Part shown: in pieces, positions 1-11,789 of the stretch | Numbering within the stretch: position 1 is the first letter of the stretch | How the letters are laid out: the number at the start of each line of letters is the position of its first letter | Origin: Poa pratensis | Lineage: Eukaryota; Streptophyta; Magnoliopsida; Poales; Poaceae | Assembly (NCBI GenBank): GCA_947311845.1 | Contig: CAMZMU010000069.1 | Span: 11,163,424-11,227,423, forward strand | Direction: 5' to 3' | Length of the DNA stretch: 64,000 nt | Translations under genes and position numbers: made by a program | The notes under the pieces: generated by a model | Databases searched by the model: none | Seen by the model: only the letters and a program-made list of their open reading frames with translations | What the model was told of the DNA's origin: nothing

Positions 1-1700
1 CGTACTATGAGGGGTAAGCGATCACCGAAACGTAAAAGGTCGCCCCTCCCAACAGTACCTCATAAGAATCTTCCCATTAGACCTTATGACAGGACTGTAG
101 CGGAAAACGCCGCGGAGGTGGCTGCCTACAATAAGGCTTTTTTTGCACCAAAAAAGCCCGAGCAGAAGCCGGTATACGATGAAAAATCCAAAAAGTGGAG
201 AAAGTCCTTCCTTGAGCAGCCATCCCAGATATCGATGAATCTGCCATCTGACTATGGTCGTGAACTTACTAAGCTAGCACGTGCCCAGTCTGAGCAGAAC
301 AAGGGAAGAAGTGCAAAAAGCGGGAAACAAATTGCCCAGCTCGGACAGCAGAAAAATCAATCGGTCCCCCCGCTCATAGTGTGTTCCGATGTCGACAAGG
401 ACTTCAGAGTCGCTATGGATAAGGACCTGGAATTATTGGACCCCAGAGCCATAGCTGCTGCTAAAGAACTTGGTGTCACTGTATCTCAGGCCAAGGAACA
501 GGCTACCGCCTTGGGTATGAGCCTTGGTCAACTTTTAGGCTATGAATATGCGCCAATGTTAGAGATGGCACGGAAATATGTCCAAGGGGAGCCTATGGTC
601 AGTAATGAGGAGCTGACGGGTCTATCAACACATATGCGAAATCTGCATACCTGGTACCTGGTGCACACATCAAAGAAGGACGCGAAAGAGTGGTTTCCGC
701 TGGACGTTAGAGTGGAGCATTTCTTCAAACGTTACATATACAGGTTCAACTGACTGAACTGTTCCAGTTATTCCAAAAGCGCGCCCTCGACAAATCTATC
801 CTCTCTTGCTATTGTCTGTAAGTGATTTATTTTCGTAATTAAGTCTCTAGCTCAGCTCGTTCATTGCCTGTATTATATTATCCTGACTATATATATATCC
901 TTTTGTACGCTATTATGCAGAATGAAGATGCTGGAATGCAAAAGATCTAAAGTTTTTGAGGTTGGGTTCGTTGACCCATATATCGTGAATTCACATACGT
1001 TAGTCAATCACCCCAAAGACGTGGAGCATGACCTGACCACCTTTTTAACCATGCAACATTTCTGTACGGAAATACTATTTCCTTACAACTTCAGGTGAGT
1101 GTTTTGTCTTGTACATATTTTTATTTGGCTTTCTCGATGTTAAGTGTAATTGATGAGCTATGCATGTCTGCTTTATGTAAACGTCCGCAGGTTCCACTGG
1201 ATTCTGCTAAGCATTCAACCTGACAAGTCCACAGTTGAAGTCCACGACTCATTAAGTTGGGACCAAGCGTTGTGGTCCGACATGAAAGAAATGCTCAACA
1301 AGTAATTTCAATCATTATCGCATTATATCGCCCTCTTTCGTTCGTTCCCTGATGTCAAGTAATTAATAACTCCTTTGTTCATTTTCTTTGCCAAAGCAGG
1401 TGTTGGACAATTTTCAAACAGAAGGTAGAAGGTCCATTCAAAGATGAGCTAACTTATAAAACGGTGGAAAGTCCGCAGCAGCCACCGGGGAGTAATTTAT
1501 GTGGATTCTACGTTTGCGAGTTCATTCGCGAGTTGACCACTGAGCGGAGAACAACTGCTTTCAGCAAAATGCGGGAGAAGATCGACCCAGAACTGCGCGT
1601 AGGAGCAATTCAAGAGGAATTGGCGGGATTTCTGCTTAGGGAGGTCATCGATGAAAGGGGAGAACATTATGCTTCGGACGATGAACTACATATGCCTTGA
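1..1700 (+). CDS. CACTA-encoded protein with C-terminal Ulp1-like (C48) protease domain, 5' truncated
   Basis: Partial at the window edge, so the ATG at 7 is internal. Exons as I read them: 1-817, 921-1094, 1191-1301 and 1400-1700. The last three join in frame with GT..AG borders. The C-terminal exons show the C48 layout: His in FHWILL, Asp in EVHDSL, then Gln-rich PQQPPGSN followed by the Cys of LCGFYVCEF. The family cleaves SUMO-like conjugates; many plant CACTA and MULE elements carry such a domain of unknown role. The first frame stops at 751-753 and the sense reading (QLTELFQLFQKRALDK) continues in another frame, so the reading is broken at about 735-750. The same break occurs in the second copy. 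It is probably a degraded or non-autonomous element protein. Confidence 0.75.
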
Positions 1701-1864
1701 TGGCTTGATCTATCTCCATGTAATTAAATAGTTGTATTCTCGCAAGAGATCGAATATTAATTATATATGCATCAACATGTACTGTGTATATAGTAGAGCG
1801 TATAATATGCGTACGGAAACGATGGAGAGCACGTCGGCGATGCGAAGAAGGGGGAGACGACGGA

Positions 1865-1948
1865 GGCACCGGCGAGAGGGAGAGGGGACCGGCGAGAGGG
1901 AGAGGAGGCACCGGCGAGAAGGAGAGGGGGCACCGGCGAGAGGGAGAC
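1865..1948 (+). repeat. GC-rich minisatellite, about 22 bp unit
   Basis: Imperfect repeats of a unit like CACCGGCGAGAGGGAGAGGG, about four copies, in the 3' untranslated part of the CACTA element. The sister element at 29627-29732 has about one more unit, so the array is length-variable between copies. Confidence 0.85.
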
Positions 1949-2216
1949 CCTAAACCCTAAATACCAAAAAAAAAAGGACTCATTGGTCCCGGTTCGTAAC
2001 AAGAACTGGGACCAATGAGTCTCCCCCACGCCCAGCCAAACTGGCCACGTGGCCACCCATTGGTCCCGGTTCGTGGCCCAACCGGGACTAGCATTAGTCC
2101 CGATTGGCCAGTCCCGGTTGGGCAACCGGGACTGATGGCCCAACCGAACCGGGACCATAGGCCCATTTTCTACCAGTGTCACGTATCATGCGGGTCTCAC
2201 AACATGCAAACATAGT

Positions 2217-2965
2217 TCGGAGTGTTGCATGTGGTTCCACATGTCCCAAATGTGATAGATATATAATTGGATGGCTATAAGTAATGCATGTAGGTCCATA
2301 TGACCCAGATGTGCCAGGTTAAGATGGCTAGGGGTGTTGCATATTGGTCCACATATTCGAAAGATGATAGATACATAACTATACGATTTACTAGACATCT
2401 GGAACCACATGCATGCACCAGCACGAAACAGCTTGACTTAGAACTATCATCTTGGTCCCCCAATATATAGACGTGTTGCATCTGGGTTCAAATGTTCTAA
2501 AGGTGTTAGATATAAACTAGATGGCTATGAGTGTTGCATGTGAGTCCACATGTCCCAAATGTGCTAGATCAAGATGGCTAGTGAGGTTCCATGTGGGTCC
2601 ACATGTATCAAAGGTGGTAGATACATATCTATATGACCTACTAGACATTTGGACCCACATGCACCAGCCCTAGACAACTTAAGTTAGAAGTATCACGTGT
2701 GTCCAACAGCATGCAGCATAGGTAGGACTGTTGCATCTGCTCGACATGTCCCAAAGATGGTAGATATACAATTAGATGGCTATGAGTGTTACATGTGGGT
2801 ACACATGTCTCACATGTGTGAGATTTTGTAATGTCAAGGTGGCTAAGGGTGTTGCATGTGGGTCTACTTGTCCCAAAGGAGGTAGATATACAAGTATACA
2901 ACTAGATAATATGTTGGACTTGTCAAAAAAAATTGTCAAAGATGTGCGTAATTTGGTTATACTAT
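2217..2965. repeat. Higher-order tandem repeat, about 253 bp period
   Basis: Related blocks begin near 2222, 2473 and 2728. Each holds two sub-units of the form 'tgttgcatgtgggtccacat...cccaaa.gtg.tagat' followed by 'aagatggcta'. Short open frames on both strands come from the repeat and look non-coding. I do not recognise a named family. Confidence 0.75.
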
Positions 2966-3944
2966 ATTAGGTAAAAATAATGATTCATTTCTAGCAGGTC
3001 AAAAATATCACTTGCTTACAAATGGATCCGTTCTGGCTATGTTTGGCACTCATTTCTGACAGTGATTTTTTGAATTTCGCAAGATGAACACATTTTTTCT
3101 CTGGGCTATCTAGAACAAATTAGGCATGAATGCAATGTGATGTTGCATTTCGGTAATATTTTCATACCTTCTTAATTTTTCAATATAAACATGATGGGAA
3201 TAATTGCAAACTGGCAATTCAGCGAATTTAGAGGTTGGATAATGTCTCCTTAATTTCACTCCATAACTACATAGGAATATATTTTTGTGCTGGAACTACA
3301 TAGGAATATTATAATCACCTCCAACTTTTTTCCAGTGGCCCTGGTGCATACTATCACAGATTATTGACGAACCCTGATGGCCTGTCTGGCATGCGTCATC
3401 TACTCACTGGATCGACGTCGAATGGGGTAGACCAATTGAATTTGCTCATTGAGTGTGTAAGACTGTAAGGATAGGTCATACAAGCACATTAGAACCTGAA
3501 ATGGGGTCTCAGTTGTCGCAAGAATCGTTACACGTGTCAGAATACCTTTTTCGGCACATTAGTGATATCTTGGACTTGTAAAGAAAAAGTACTTGTCAAC
3601 GATGCCTAATTTAGTAATACTATACTAGGAAATAATAACGAGTTATTTTGAGGAGGTAAAAAAAATCACTTGCTATAATTATCAAGTTTTTCATAAAAAT
3701 GGATTCATCTAAATGTTAATTTCATGTTGTTAATTTATTAGAATTAATTTTGAGTGATTTGGTGCTCAATTTCAAAGTCAAATAACAGTGGTTCTGTGAC
3801 TGCACCCAGCAGCCGGCGCACACAGGCGCCTCACCTGTGACCGATCCTCGTCCCTGTCGTGTGCCGTATGGAGTTTGAAGCTGTTCTGTCAGTTAACGTC
3901 GTCTAATCTGTATATCGTCTATGATTCAGTTTTTAACACGAACC
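2966..3944. other. Unassigned AT-rich stretch
   Basis: I see no credible gene, RNA or element ends. A few phrases recur with the block to the left (for example 'ttggacttgt..aaaaaa' near 2912 and 3573), so it may be a decayed extension of the same repeat. Confidence 0.4.
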
Positions 3945-4013
3945 GAGCCGTTGCCCAGTGGCTCAGCTCCTTGCGCTGCGCCCGGTAAACGCGGGTTCCA
4001 ATCACGGCTTCTA
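3945..4013 (+). other. tRNA-like segment, possible SINE head or tRNA relic
   Basis: AGCCGT at the start pairs with ACGGCT at the end like an acceptor stem. Inside lie a box-A-like CCCAGTGGCTCAGC and a box-B-like GGTTCCAATCA. The D and anticodon arms do not fold cleanly and I cannot assign an anticodon. It could be a SINE head or chance. Confidence 0.3.
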
Positions 4014-4043
4014 CTCATGTCTCAGCTCCTTACATTTTTCTGT

Positions 4044-4121
4044 CTCGCGATCCGGCTCTGCTCATGTTCAATATTTCTCGGCTCTCGCGATCCGGCTCTG
4101 CTCATGTTCAATATTTCTCGG
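4044..4121. repeat. 39 bp direct duplication
   Basis: Two adjacent, nearly perfect copies of a 39 bp unit (key words CGCGATCCGGCTCTG, TTCAATATTTCTCGG). Confidence 0.85.
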
Positions 4122-5141
4122 TTCGAGCCGTAGGTCAGACTCAATATTTCACGTGCTCGGCTCGGCTCGATCGTATTATACGTTTAGTGCCAAGGGATAT
4201 CGTGCAATCTCAGCCTCTGATGTGTCTAGGGGCAAGGACCGAAGCAGAAGTGTTCCACCACACTGCAAGAGAAAATACCATGTCCTTACAAGTAGGTGTT
4301 GTGTTTGGTTTTGCTACTCGCCAGCCATGAGGTTGGACAACATTCCGTTCTTCCTCAAACTTTACTATTTTCAAAATTTTAGACATTATGGTTTGCATTC
4401 TAGCCATTTGCTTTGGACAAAAGGCTTTGATGTTGTTGTATCCGAGCAAATATCCACACATAGCATTTTATCCCTTTTATAGGTATATGCTCCACACGAA
4501 AAATGTTTCTGGCACCCAGCTCAGGTTCACCTGCATCTGTGTCATGCTTTGAGATTTGTGGTAAGGTAGTCAAACACAAATTTGCTTAAAAGTTCATATT
4601 CACATTATGGGCCGAGTACATGGTGTACGATACTTCTCTTCTGTCCCATCTTTGATCCCTTACAAGTTAAAATTCGATTGTGGGTAAAATTATATTCACT
4701 GAAGCAGATAGATAAAATTTGAACACAATTAGCATGCAACTGTAACAGCTTGGTACCTTTGCACGAGTACAACTCAGAACTCGGGACATACGATCCAATT
4801 CATAAGATTATGTGTATCAGATCTATTCATACAAACTATTTTATCCAACAGATGCATATAGCACAGAAGCAAGAATTTGATCTTCCGTGTGTGACTATGT
4901 GTGCCGATCTTGAATCATCATAGCATACTAGACTTGAGTTGGTTGCCTTCCAGGCCTACATCCATCATGCTACAGAAGGCTATGTCCCATCGTCATTCTC
5001 CCACTGAAGATATGGAGTATTCTACTTTACCCTTGACATGTTCATGTATTGAGATTTTCAAGGGACCCAGCATGTTCCCCTTCAGAAAACTGAGCTCGTA
5101 TCTGCTGATCACAGTTCTCTTCCCATACCTGACAAAGAGTG

Positions 5142-5691
5142 TCAGCTCTCTGGTGCTACCCATGAAAGAAGTTTCTGCTCAACTTCTTGCCAGTTATGAA
5201 CCTTGGTCACCAGCGGATGTGACTGATCCACACCAGTTTTGCACCAAGGATACGAGTTATCGTAATCAAAGAGCAGAACCCTCATGCCATCCTCATTGCA
5301 TTCTAGCCCATATCTCGGGTTGTCATCTATTAAAACATGTGCACCAAAAGATCTCTAGAGGCAGTCCGTAGCGAATGAGTTAATATTATGTGCGAGAACA
5401 ACTGATAACATGTTCTGACAGCTTGAAATGAGATAGTAAATGACAGTTTTGAACATTAATTATTCTTAAGTGTGTTGTAGGACAAGTCAAAGGCTGAATG
5501 CAGAGTGTCTTTACATGACTGAAAAAACTAGAATAAAGTCCCTCTAGCACTCGTACCTGCAAATCTCTGATTTTGGTCTTGATTTACCTTCCAAAGCAAA
5601 ATGGTTGCCAAAATGGATCTGCTAAAATAAACGTGGCTAAAACTTCTCGATCCACTCTAGTGTATGATTTTTTCTTGCATCCTGCCGAGAT
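5142..5691 (-). pseudogene. Pseudogene of the NT5C-like HAD phosphatase (last two exons)
   Basis: Two exons correspond to exons 5 and 6 of the intact gene at 45441..47151: 5691-5557 (135 nt) and 5352-5142 (211 nt), the same lengths as in the gene. Exon 6 keeps LIDDNPRY and the C-terminal VHNWQEVEQKLLSW. Exon 5 has two in-frame TAG codons (5639-5637 and 5624-5622) where the gene has TAT and GAG. Homology to the gene continues into the downstream flank (about 4330-5140) and stops upstream near 5790 just inside exon 4, where a minisatellite begins. Exons 1-3 and most of exon 4 are missing. This is a tandem duplicate, not a processed copy, because intron sequence is retained. Confidence 0.9.
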
Positions 5692-5792
5692 CTTTACAAG
5701 GAAAGATGTCCATTAAGCAGGCAGCACATAACAAAAGAAAATTGGTTGTGTCTCTAAAATCAAATGATTGACTTACGTTGCTACAGATAATT

Positions 5793-5950
5793 GGTGCACT
5801 GTCTTCTCTCTGCGGTGCACTGGCTTCTCTTTTTGCGGTGCACTGCCTCGAATGGGACAGTGCACTGCCTTCTCTTTTGTGGTGCACTGCCTTCTCGTTT
5901 TATGGTGCACTGTCTCAGATGGGGCCTTCTCTTTCGCGGAGGCAGTGCAA
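5793..5950. repeat. Minisatellite of GGTGCACTG-type units
   Basis: About six imperfect units of 20-24 bp (key word GGTGCACTGCCTTCTCTTTT) start exactly where NT5C homology ends. It opens short reading frames on both strands that I treat as non-coding. Confidence 0.75.
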
Positions 5951-6310
5951 TACAAAAAATGCACCCAACAAAATATTTTATACTTTTTTTATGCACTTGG
6001 TAGATTTTGTAGTATTGCCGTTGAAAAGAAAAAAAACAAAAAACTACGCACTAAACAGGCAAGCGGGCAGCTGGATCGATTTAGCTAGCTCGCTCCTAGC
6101 TACTAGTTGGCTCGCTTGTCACCAGCCGACAGGCATGAGACCCCCGCGCGTCGCGTACGAGGATGGAGCGTTTCGAGCGCGTGTGTTGCCGGCAGGCCAC
6201 GTGGAAGGCAGGGAGGGGCTTTCGCTCGCACGCCAGGTTTCGGGCGGGCACGTGCGCTCAAGCTAGTCCCTCCCATAATCGTGCTACTAACTCATGGGTC
6301 GCACTTGTGT

Positions 6311-6480
6311 GTTGCATCTCACCCACCACCTTCGACTTTGTGTTATATATATTGTCAAATGACCTTCTCCTGCACAACACCACACTGGGCTAGGAATGAG
6401 ATATACATCTCTTTTGTTCTACTTGATCAATTACACACTTACAACTAGGAATGAGAGGCTTCGAGAACATTTTGAGCCCT
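6311..6480 (+). promoter_or_regulatory. Leader/promoter-like module, copy A
   Basis: One of four diverged copies (others at 11565, 39037, 43410). Shared layout: CACCCACCACCTTCGACT-like start, a TATA run (6344-6351 here), 'ttctcc..cacaac', 'aatgaga..tac', 'ttgatcaa', and an ATG followed by a short frame beginning M-R-G-x-x-N-I-L and 'ATTTTGAGC'. Homology goes on downstream to about 6860. It looks like the core promoter, 5' leader and first codons of a lost or unrecognised gene. No coding body follows. Confidence 0.5.
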
Positions 6481-7020
6481 GCGCACGCGAGTGCCTCGAC
6501 ACCAGCAAAACTCATACGTGGGAGAATATCAGAAGTCTTATGTGTAGATTAAATTATAAAGTGGAACCTTGAAGAAGGCCAAGCTTGAAAAGTAGTCCAT
6601 CAATGAGTAATTGTCATGTAGCATGAGTTCAGGGTTTAATTTGCTTTGTCTTACTTGTTTTGTTTCTATTTGGTAGCTAATTGTTCGTATCATAACTGGT
6701 CTCGGATATTATTAACCGATAATTTGTACTGATCGAAAGAATGCAGTCTTACTTGGATGGCGATTGTTAGATACTTAATTGACGGACAAGTTTGCTAAAA
6801 TGTCGTCTTTTTTGACCTAACACCTCTTTAGCTCTGTATTCTTCAGAATATAGTTTTTGTGTCACATGACCATAGACCTGTTTTTTCTATGTATGTATAG
6901 ATCACAGAATTCATATTTATTTCGCATTTATTAAAAAAAACTGGTGGCATGCTAGTTGAACCTAATCGGCTCTCTGAAATCATGTTTCTTTTGGTAAAAA
7001 TTGCTCCTATTCAATTTAAA

Positions 7021-7119
7021 AAAACGAGTCCAGCAGATGGAGGAACTCATGCGGATTTTAATTAAGAAGAAACTGCAGACACAACCGCAAAGCTGGGGCT
7101 CGAACGCGGGTTGTGGGCA
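7021..7119 (-). mobile_element. Short SINE-like retroposon
   Basis: A 99 bp insert bounded by 17 bp direct repeats CTCCTATTCARTTTAAA (7004-7020 and 7120-7136, one mismatch). On the minus strand it has a box-B-like GCGTTCGAGCCCC near its start and ends in a T run. The paralogous block near 30310 lacks it. Family not identified. Confidence 0.55.
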
Positions 7120-7242
7120 CTCCTATTCAGTTTAAATTATAAAGTGGAACCTCGAAGAAGGCCAAGCTTGAAAAGTAGTCCACGTTGCGCATCTATAGCT
7201 TACACTCGGTTCACGCATTCCGTCAAACACTTACAATTCAAG

Positions 7243-10200
7243 TAGGGATGTAAATGGTACGGATAATTTCCGCTCCGAATCCGCATCCGTTTCCGTTTTT
7301 AAGGATGTGGTACGTAATTATGCGAATCCGGCGGATACGGATAAGGATACGGATATTACTTAAGCGGATATCCGGCGGATACGGTAGAGGATATGGTATT
7401 GCTATTATCCGGCGGATGCGGATTATCCGGCATTTTATGCGGATTATCCGACATTCACAATTAGAATTATCCGATTAAATTAGCCCAACCGATTGGCCCA
7501 ACGCCCAAATATCATTTAGTCCATTAGCGAGATGACATTGTGTTTATATATAATATAACCCTAGCCAATCACGTCGTAATCACCGCGTGCTATGGTGCTA
7601 CTGCTAGCGCATTGCCTCCTCCGCTCCTCCGCCGTCATCCAGGATCTAGCGGCGCCTGCCGGCTACCGTGCGCCGGATCTATTCGGCCTTCGGCAATCCG
7701 GCCGGCCGTGATGGACACTGGAAGTGAGTAGTCAATTTGAGCGCTCTAATTAATCCATAATCTGAATCGTACTAGATCATTGACGGACGCCATGCATGCA
7801 CCGTAGATCAGTTTAATATATTTCCGTATAGTAGCCACGCTGTGTGAAAGATAGTTGCAGTGTAGTTTAATATATTCCCAAATCTGATGCTCCCTAGTTC
7901 CCGCTTGCTACTTGACGCGCACACACACGGATCAACACGCACACACACAAAAAATGAATCTTGCCTGATACAGCTTGTAAGCTTCCTGTAAACTATGATT
8001 CGTTACCAATATATTTTTCTTTCCAGATCGTATGAGAATGATATTGGGGAAAAGGAACGCAAGTTCAAGAAGAAGTGCAAGTGCAAGCCAGGGTACGGTT
8101 GTATCACCCCCATCTGGAAGTCAAGGAGCAGACCTGCATGGTGAGGAAGAGCCACCGAATTTGGGCAAAGGCAATGAAGTTCCAAGAAGTGATTGACGTG
8201 GAGGATGATGAGGATAGAAAAGCAGATGAGCCAGCAGCAAAGAAACAGAAGAGGACAACATCAGCATGTTGGGATCATTTTGATAAGATTTTCAAGACAG
8301 TGGAAGTAAATGGCAAGCAAGTTAAGGAAGCCTGGGCTAAATGCAAGTATTGCACTTATGAAGGGAAGCGTAATAGCAAGAATGGAACAACAGTCTTTTT
8401 GAACCATATCAAGATGCATAGTGTGAAGTCAGGCCAGCAGCTACTTAAAGTAGAAAATGAGGAACCTGGTTCTTGCTCCGTTGAGGCATATAAGTATGAC
8501 CAAGAATCTTCCTTGAGAAAGCTCCGCTTGGCAATAGTTATGCATGAATATCCCTTCAATATCGTGGAGCATGAATACTTTCGTGACTTCATCAAATCCC
8601 TGCGACCCTCATTTCCTATGAAGAACCGCAACACTGTTAGAGCTGAAATAGTAGCAATGTTTCAAGAGGAATGGGATAAGCTATATGAGTATTTCAAAAC
8701 AGTTAATTGCCGTTTCAGCGCCACAATGGACATGTGGACATCTAATAAAAATAAAGGGTATACGTGTGTCACAGTGCATTGGATTGACGATGAATAGTGT
8801 ATTCAGAAAAGGATCATCAAATTCATGCATGTAGAAGGGCGACATACTGGTCTTAACATGTCCGAAGAATTTATCACCTGCATTTTGCGGTGGTTTGTCG
8901 AGAAGAAAATGTTTTCTCTTACTTTGGACAATGCAGCTTCAAATGAAGTTTGTTTTAATCACGTCATTGGTAAGCTGAAAGAGAAATCTCCTCTAGTGTG
9001 TGATGGTGAGCTCTTTCATGTTAGATGTGCTAATCATATTCTAAATCTGGTTGCTAGAGATGGTCTTGCTCAAATTTCAGATGCAGTTTGTGGTATTATA
9101 TTAAGGCATTTGTTTTGGCTGTGAAGTCCTCTCCCCAATTGGAGGAGGAATTTTATAAGTGTGCAACTGAGTGTGGTCTGTCCACAACAAAAGGTTTGGA
9201 GTTGGATTGTCAAACGAGGTGGAATTCTACATACTTTCTGTTGAGGGATGCATTGTTTTATAGAAAGGCTTTTGATAGGCTGCATGAGATGGACAAAAGA
9301 AGATTTGACAAGTTTGCTCCATCAGCTGATGAGTGGGAGAAGGCACTTATTCTTTGTAGATGCTTAAAGAAGTTTGATGATCTCACTAATCTATTATCAT
9401 GTACTAAATATCCAACAGCAAATTTATTCTATAAAGGCTTCTGTGAGATCAAGGGTTTAATTTCTGGTTGGTGTAGAAGTAGTGATGCCACTATTAAGAA
9501 GATGGCAACCTCTATGGAAACTAAGTTTGATAAGTACTGGAAGAAATCAAATCTTGCTCTTGAAGTGGCCTTCTTTCTTGACCCTAGATACAAGAGAAGT
9601 GGAATAGAACATTACATGAAAAAGGTTCATGGGGAGCTGGTATATCGTGGTAAAGTAGAAGAGCTGATCATTGTTGTGAAACAAATGTATATTGCATATG
9701 CTTCCAAGTATTCACATAGTAGTAATGGACCTAACTCTGCTACCGCCGATGAGCGTGCTACTGATTTTACCGAAGAAGATGAAGATGATTACTTTGAGTG
9801 GCAGCAGGGCACTCATGTCTCTAACGAAGGTGACACTGACTTGGATAAGTACATGGCAGAAGCTACACTAAGGCTTTCAAAGGTTGCTTTTGAAAACTTT
9901 GATATCTTATCATGGTGGAAAGCTCATCAAGATGAATATCCTGTTCTATCAATGCTTGCTCGTGATGTTCTGGCCATTCAAGTGTCCACTGTTGCCTCGG
10001 AATCAGCTTTCAGTGCAGGCGGTCGTGTTATAGATCCATTTCGCAGTCGTCTTGACCCTCATGTGGTAGAAGCATTGGTCTGTACGAAAGACTGGGTGGC
10101 TGCGTCTAGGAAATGTGACACTAAAAGAGGGTATGGGGTTGGTTCTATCGTTAACGATCTAGAGGTTGCAGAAACACTTGTTGCTAATATGAGTCTTGAG

Positions 10201-11019
10201 GAACAACTTGATGAAAAGGTATGGTTCTCTGTCTACTTATCTTGTTTAATCTGGAAGGAAATTGCCTTCTTCATATTTACTAGCATGTTCATGATGTATT
10301 GATTATGTTGGATTTAATTTGTAGATGCGTGAAGAAGCTGGAAGTGACGACGATAGAATTGATGATTTCCTGAGTAACCTCCTGAACGTTACTGTTTTAT
10401 TTTGCCAAATTTTAAATATGCCTGATTTACCTCTTTAACATTGCTGTTTTTTTTGCCAATACGTAGGACAAAGAAAGAGGCATATTGAATAAATAAGCCC
10501 GTCAGCTGGATTTAGCAAGCAGTTTTGGTATGCATTGTTCTAACTCTTCCATTATTCAGATCAGTTGTTATTAATCTTCTTGTAACTGTACAATCTGATT
10601 ATCTATCATCGCACTCACAGGACAGGAAGGCAGAGACACATCTGGACATGAAGAACCCCATGTTGAGAAGTTATTACCTAAGGGATATGATCTCCTATTT
10701 GGCCGGCTACTTGCTTCTATATTTCAATAAGAAACTTCGTGTGATGTTGAACCTCCGACACTCCAGTGTTATTTGTTTCGATATTTTTATTGTCGACATA
10801 GTTTGTGTTGTGAAATTATGTTTGTGTACACGTATTTATCCGACAAGTTTATCCATTTCCGATCCAAAACCGTTCCGTTTCCGATCCGAATCCGTAGTCC
10901 GATTTTATCCACATTCGAATCCGCATCCGGTCATTATCCGCTCCGCTCCAAATCCGACAAAGAAATATGAAAAATGATATGGAAAGAGCATTATCCGATC
11001 TGATCCGTTTACACCCCTA
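7243..11019 (+). mobile_element. hAT DNA transposon, complete but with broken transposase
   Basis: The 5' end TAGGGATGTAAATGG and the inverted 3' end TAGGGGTGTAAACGG are imperfect TIRs. The 8 bp target duplications are AATTCAAG (7235-7242) and AATTCAAC (11020-11027), one mismatch. Both subterminal regions are dense in TCCGGCGGAT and ATCCGCATCC motifs, as usual for transposase-binding regions in hATs. Length 3777 bp. The flanks belong to a duplicated unit whose other copy (near 32580-32620) is uninterrupted here. Confidence 0.93.
7711..10500 (+). pseudogene. hAT transposase (RICESLEEPER-like, BED zinc finger plus dimerisation domain), disrupted
   Basis: Exon 1 is 7711-7723 (MDTG, donor GTGAGT); exon 2 starts at 8027 after TTCCAG. 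Domains in order: acidic N-terminus (VIDVEDDEDRK), BED finger (C-x2-C in KCKYCTYEG, H-x4-H in LNHIKMH), RNase-H-like core with Asp of TMDMWTS and Asp of TLDNAAS, and the C-terminal hATC domain (ISTV-like VSTVASESAFS) near 9900-10090. Later short exons follow a donor at about 10218. Breaks: a frame change near 8190, an in-frame TAG at 8795-8797 where relatives have Trp (the frame continues C-I-Q-K-R), and a frame change near 9095. It cannot make a full transposase. Confidence 0.9.
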
Positions 11020-11347
11020 AATTCAACACAACGCATACAAGACGGCCACGCACATGCACGAGAGTAAGAGAAGACATCAATTGGCAAGCTGCAGCTGCCC
11101 CCGCCGGTGACAGGCGAAATGCCGCATGTTGATATTCGGAGCAAACTTATTTGTCTCAACCAAAATATGCACCACGTAGAGCAAAGCAGCCAGAGCCGGA
11201 GGCTCTGCTCGGACCGGCCTCATTCTCTGAAGTGGGAAAACGCGAGCCACCTTCTTCCTCGGGCTCAACGGCGGGGAGCATCCGCGCCAGCAGTTCTACC
11301 GTGCCTGTGCGGTGTGGCCGCGGGCTGAGGTCCGCATGCTGCTGTAG
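11020..11347. other. Conserved duplicated block, copy A (right part)
   Basis: With 7137-7242 this forms the uninterrupted block seen at 32461-32977. Shared words include GCATCTATAGCTTACAC, GCAAGCTGCAGCTGCC, TTCGGAGCAAA and CGCCAGCAGTTCTACCGTGCC. No frame is clearly conserved between the two copies, so I call no gene. Confidence 0.55.
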
Positions 11348-11360
11348 CCGTGTAGATAGT

Positions 11361-11434
11361 TTTTTTTTTTGAAACAAGGCAAAAGATTTGACTTTTATAT
11401 TGATATAGAAGAAACAAACATGAGGATACAACAT
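11361..11434 (-). mobile_element. 5'-truncated non-LTR retroposon tail
   Basis: A 74 bp insert with a T10 run at its left side (poly(A) on the minus strand), bounded by a perfect 13 bp duplication CCGTGTAGATAGT (11348-11360 and 11435-11447). Only a LINE-type 3' end is left. Confidence 0.8.
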
Positions 11435-11564
11435 CCGTGTAGATAGTAGATACAACGTGTGTATGGTTGTACTCTCGTAAGTGAGGATAATTATTGTTGC
11501 AACTCATGGGGATACTTTCAGATCTCATGTGACGTGGAGCTTTTATTGGTGAGTTGAACTCCAT

Positions 11565-11656
11565 ATTGCATCTCGTCCACCACTTTCGACTAGGTTATAT
11601 ATTGTCAAAAGACGTTTCTCCTGCACAACTACATATCGAGATAGGAATGAGATGTT
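11565..11656 (+). promoter_or_regulatory. Leader/promoter-like module, copy D, split by Copia
   Basis: The left part is here, with TATA at about 11595. The right part resumes at 16886-16949 with GCTTGATCAATTACAC and an ATG frame beginning MGGVKNILSP. The Copia element is inserted exactly within the module. Copy A (6311) shows the unbroken order. Confidence 0.5.
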
Positions 11657-11661
11657 CATCT

Positions 11662-11789
11662 TGTTAGACTCTGTATAATACGTAGCTATGTGTATACATC
11701 TGTATTTGTACATGTCATTATGTTCTATAAATATATGAGACGGCCGCACCTATTGGGTGTCGAGCAGTTCCCGTAAACCTAGTTTTACA
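11662..11789 (+). repeat. Copia 5' LTR
   Basis: 128 bp, TG...CA. Carries a TATA-like CTATAAATATATGAG at about 11724. Confidence 0.96.

Larger units (their letters stand above)
1..2178 (+). mobile_element. CACTA (En/Spm) DNA transposon, 3' part only
   Basis: The window opens inside this element. Its right end is the inverted CACTA terminus TTTTCTACCAGTG, ending at 2178. Before the end lie subterminal repeats built on GGTCCCGGTT and AACCGGGACC (about 1985-2165). Bases 1-2178 match 27763-29959 of the complete element further right almost base for base. The differences I see are one extra base in an intron at about 1107, a different copy number in the 1.9 kb minisatellite, and a few changes just before the subterminal repeat. 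The 3-base TSD cannot be checked because the 5' end is outside the window. No TNP2-type transposase is visible in this part. Confidence 0.9.

Noticed and set aside
540..728. Minus-strand frame inside the CACTA protein, repeated at 28302-28490
   Set aside because: Shadow of the real plus-strand exon; identical in both copies only because the elements are.
4901..5371. 156-codon plus-strand frame, repeated at 45239-45670
   Set aside because: Antisense of the NT5C exon 6 and its 3' flank; the minus strand carries the real protein.
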